NCBI GenBank assembly: GCA_002719575.1
Contig: PBHS01000048.1
Coordinates: 19,650-34,336 of the forward strand
DNA from: Gammaproteobacteria bacterium
Lineage (GTDB): Bacteria; Pseudomonadota; Gammaproteobacteria; Pseudomonadales; Pseudohongiellaceae
DNA length: 14,687 nucleotides
Direction of reading: 5' to 3'
Shown here piece after piece: positions 12,866-14,687 of the stretch. Every line of letters begins with the position of its first letter. Positions within the stretch are counted from its first letter, which is position 1. Position numbers and translations under genes: made by a program. The notes below the pieces were generated by a model. It did not search any database and was not told the origin of the DNA. It saw nothing but the letters and a program-made list of their open reading frames with translations.

Positions 12866-14687
12866 GTGAATGATAGATACTTCATTGGGCCGCGACTTTT
12901 TGCACCTCAAACGCAGAAGATTCTCGCTTCGTGTGTGTGCTTCATAGTACCGCATTTCAGCCTTTGTGCAGCGCCTCCAGCGAGCTTGAGCCAAAACCCA
13001 TTCACGGTGTTCGATGGCCATGCATATGAAATCATTACGACCGCAATGTCATGGACTGATGCCGAAGAATACGCTTCTGCGAATGGTGGCAGCTTGCTTG
13101 TAATCAATTCTTTTCAAGAAAATTTCTTTATCGAAAGGCTTATGGTGGATCACGGAAGAATTGCGCCTGATGGCGGTGGCGCAAGATATCACTGGCTTGG
13201 GGCATCGGATTCCCTTGTTGAAAACGACTGGACCTGGGTTGACGGTTCAACACTTGAGACAATCCAACTTGGTGGTCGTGCATTTTGGGGCAATGGGCCA
13301 GCTGATCGCGAGCCAGACAACTTCAATAATCAAGATTGTCTTGCGATGGCAGTTTCAGCATGGCCAGCAGTCAACCCCGGTTTCTACGGATCGGCAGGGC
13401 AGTGGAATGACATAAGTTGTGACAACAAACTTAATTTCATTATCGAGTATACAGTTGATGCAACATACACCAGCGGCCTGCTGAGCGCTGAAAACGTAGC
13501 CGTGGGCGATCAAAACTATCGAGCGGAATTAAGGGCAATTGAGTGCGCATCTGTTTGCTTTAAAGTCATAAAGGCTACAGAAATTAAGCACGGCAGCCAA
13601 ATAACTATGAATGATCTGACGGGAGAGATTCTGAGATTGCGAAAGGTTAACGTTGGGGCAAAATCCTACGACATTTCTCTTAAGTTAACGGATCTAAACA
13701 ACCTTATTTTTACATTGGACTCTGCCGCTGAAACTCTCTCGACTGCAAGTGTCCCATCCAGAAAATGGGCAAAAGCAACTACCGAAGAGGCTGGACTAAA
13801 CGCAGAAAAGTTTCAAAAAGTTATTGATTACGCGTTCGCAGAGGGACAAAACACGCAAGCGCTTATTCTAGTAAGGCATGGGGCAATAATCTTTGAGCGC
13901 TATGCCGAAGGTTTTGACAAAGATTCAATGGCAACTTCTTGGTCGACTGCCAAATCATTCACGAGCGCTTTAGTTGGCATAGCAATCGAAAAGGGAATTA
14001 TTTCTTCTGTGGATACCTCTGCGGCTGAGTTCATAACTGAATGGGCAGCGGATGAAAGGAAAAATATCACTATCAGAGACTTGTTACTCATGTCCTCTGG
14101 TTTGTATGAGGATGGCGATGATGCCCTCGACATGTACATCGGCGTTAGAGATGAGAACGGCCAATATAGAGATGTCGATAATGTATATTACTCCATTGAA
14201 AGGACTGTTAACCCAGAACGAGCAAGATGGCTAGGTGCTACGTATACCTGGAATTACGCAAATGCTGACACTCAAATACTTGGCGAAATTATTGAGCGGT
14301 CAACTAACAAATCAATATTGGATTTTGCGAACGACAATTTGTTTTCAATAATCGGCATCGACGCAGTGTGGTGGACCGATGCATTCTCCAACTTTATGTC
14401 TTATTGTTGTCTAGACATGACGAGCAGGGACTTCGCTCGTTTTGGTTTGTTGTACGCTCGTGACGGAAAATGGGGAAACACTCAGGTTGTGCCAAGCGAA
14501 TACGTTGTAGCATCGACTCAACCTTCAATCGTAATAACGCCACAACTCCAACTAGGTTATAGCTACCAGTGGTGGCCACACAGATCTGGAGACTGGTTTA
14601 TTGCCAAAGGGAGCAGAAGCAATAACATATATGTCCATCCAGGTTTAGATATCGTGATCGTTAGGAATAGCTCTTATACGAGAGTAG
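12866..14687 (+). CDS. Exported C-type lectin / serine beta-lactamase-fold fusion, 3'-truncated by the window
   Basis: The frame is open from GTG 12866 to the window edge (607 codons, no stop). A Sec signal peptide covers about 1-36 (QKILASCVCFIVPHFSLCAA). Residues 46-196 are a C-type lectin domain: SWTDAEEYASANGGSLLVI, HWLGASD (109-115), DWTWVDGS (121-128), EPDN (149-152), QDC (156-158) and QWNDISC (179-185). All five calcium-site-2 ligand positions are acid or amide (E149, D151, D157, N181, D182). C158-C185 is the only conserved disulfide. Residues 211-287 hold two copies of a 27-residue beta-rich unit. From about 300 a class C/esterase-type beta-lactamase domain follows: S360-T-A-K363 (SxxK nucleophile and base), Y464-A-N466 (YxN) and K581-G-S583 in the place of KTG/HTG. 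Members of this fold include D-aminopeptidases, esterases and NylB-like amide hydrolases, so penicillin hydrolysis is not implied. The lectin part suggests glycan or surface targeting. Confidence 0.88.
   Translation, partial: MNDRYFIGPRLFAPQTQKILASCVCFIVPHFSLCAAPPASLSQNPFTVFDGHAYEIITTAMSWTDAEEYASANGGSLLVINSFQENFFIERLMVDHGRIAPDGGGARYHWLGASDSLVENDWTWVDGSTLETIQLGGRAFWGNGPADREPDNFNNQDCLAMAVSAWPAVNPGFYGSAGQWNDISCDNKLNFIIEYTVDATYTSGLLSAENVAVGDQNYRAELRAIECASVCFKVIKATEIKHGSQITMNDLTGEILRLRKVNVGAKSYDISLKLTDLNNLIFTLDSAAETLSTASVPSRKWAKATTEEAGLNAEKFQKVIDYAFAEGQNTQALILVRHGAIIFERYAEGFDKDSMATSWSTAKSFTSALVGIAIEKGIISSVDTSAAEFITEWAADERKNITIRDLLLMSSGLYEDGDDALDMYIGVRDENGQYRDVDNVYYSIERTVNPERARWLGATYTWNYANADTQILGEIIERSTNKSILDFANDNLFSIIGIDAVWWTDAFSNFMSYCCLDMTSRDFARFGLLYARDGKWGNTQVVPSEYVVASTQPSIVITPQLQLGYSYQWWPHRSGDWFIAKGSRSNNIYVHPGLDIVIVRNSSYTRV

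Noticed and set aside
13161..13415. Plus-strand 84-residue frame inside the lectin gene.
   Set aside because: It is an out-of-frame shadow of the lectin domain, whose own frame shows clear family motifs.

Overview
The window looks like a chromosomal stretch of a free-living Gram-negative bacterium, most likely a marine-type gammaproteobacterium. The grounds are an outer-membrane TonB-dependent receptor, a lipoprotein signal, several Sec-exported enzymes, moderate GC and well-formed Shine-Dalgarno sites. The genus is not identifiable from what is visible. There is no rRNA, tRNA, CRISPR array, complete insertion sequence or phage gene.

Layout, left to right. (1) A plus-strand NCS2/AzgA-type purine permease (268-1566) converges on (2) a TonB-dependent receptor on the minus strand (1637-4033). 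(3) A gap of about 1.08 kb (4034-5112) holds only short, staggered open frames and may be gene debris. (4) A minus-strand group transcribed leftward contains an exported formylglycine-type sulfatase with a HEAT-like tail (5929-7770), a 47-residue ORF with a Tat-like signal (5708-5851) and an exported cupin (5113-5679). (5) Divergent from the sulfatase is a plus-strand run: an amidase-signature lipoprotein (7950-9581), a biotin-dependent carboxyltransferase (9641-11194) and a stand-alone 74-residue biotinyl carrier (11218-11442). (6) After a short gap with a possible 43-residue ORF comes a membrane fatty-acid-hydroxylase/sterol-desaturase family protein (11705-12619). (7) The window ends inside a large exported protein (GTG start at 12866, no stop before the edge). 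It joins a C-type lectin domain, a duplicated beta-rich spacer and a serine beta-lactamase-fold hydrolase.

How the genes may work together. The sulfatase, cupin and TonB receptor lie in the same orientation and are all predicted to be exported or in the outer membrane. This fits uptake and processing of a sulfated organic substrate, but the 1-kb gap makes a single operon with the receptor uncertain. The carboxyltransferase and biotinyl carrier form a clear two-gene unit that lacks a biotin carboxylase in view, so they need one in trans or act as a transcarboxylase or decarboxylase module. The most unusual protein is the lectin/beta-lactamase fusion, whose architecture suggests a hydrolase that is tethered to glycans or cell surfaces.
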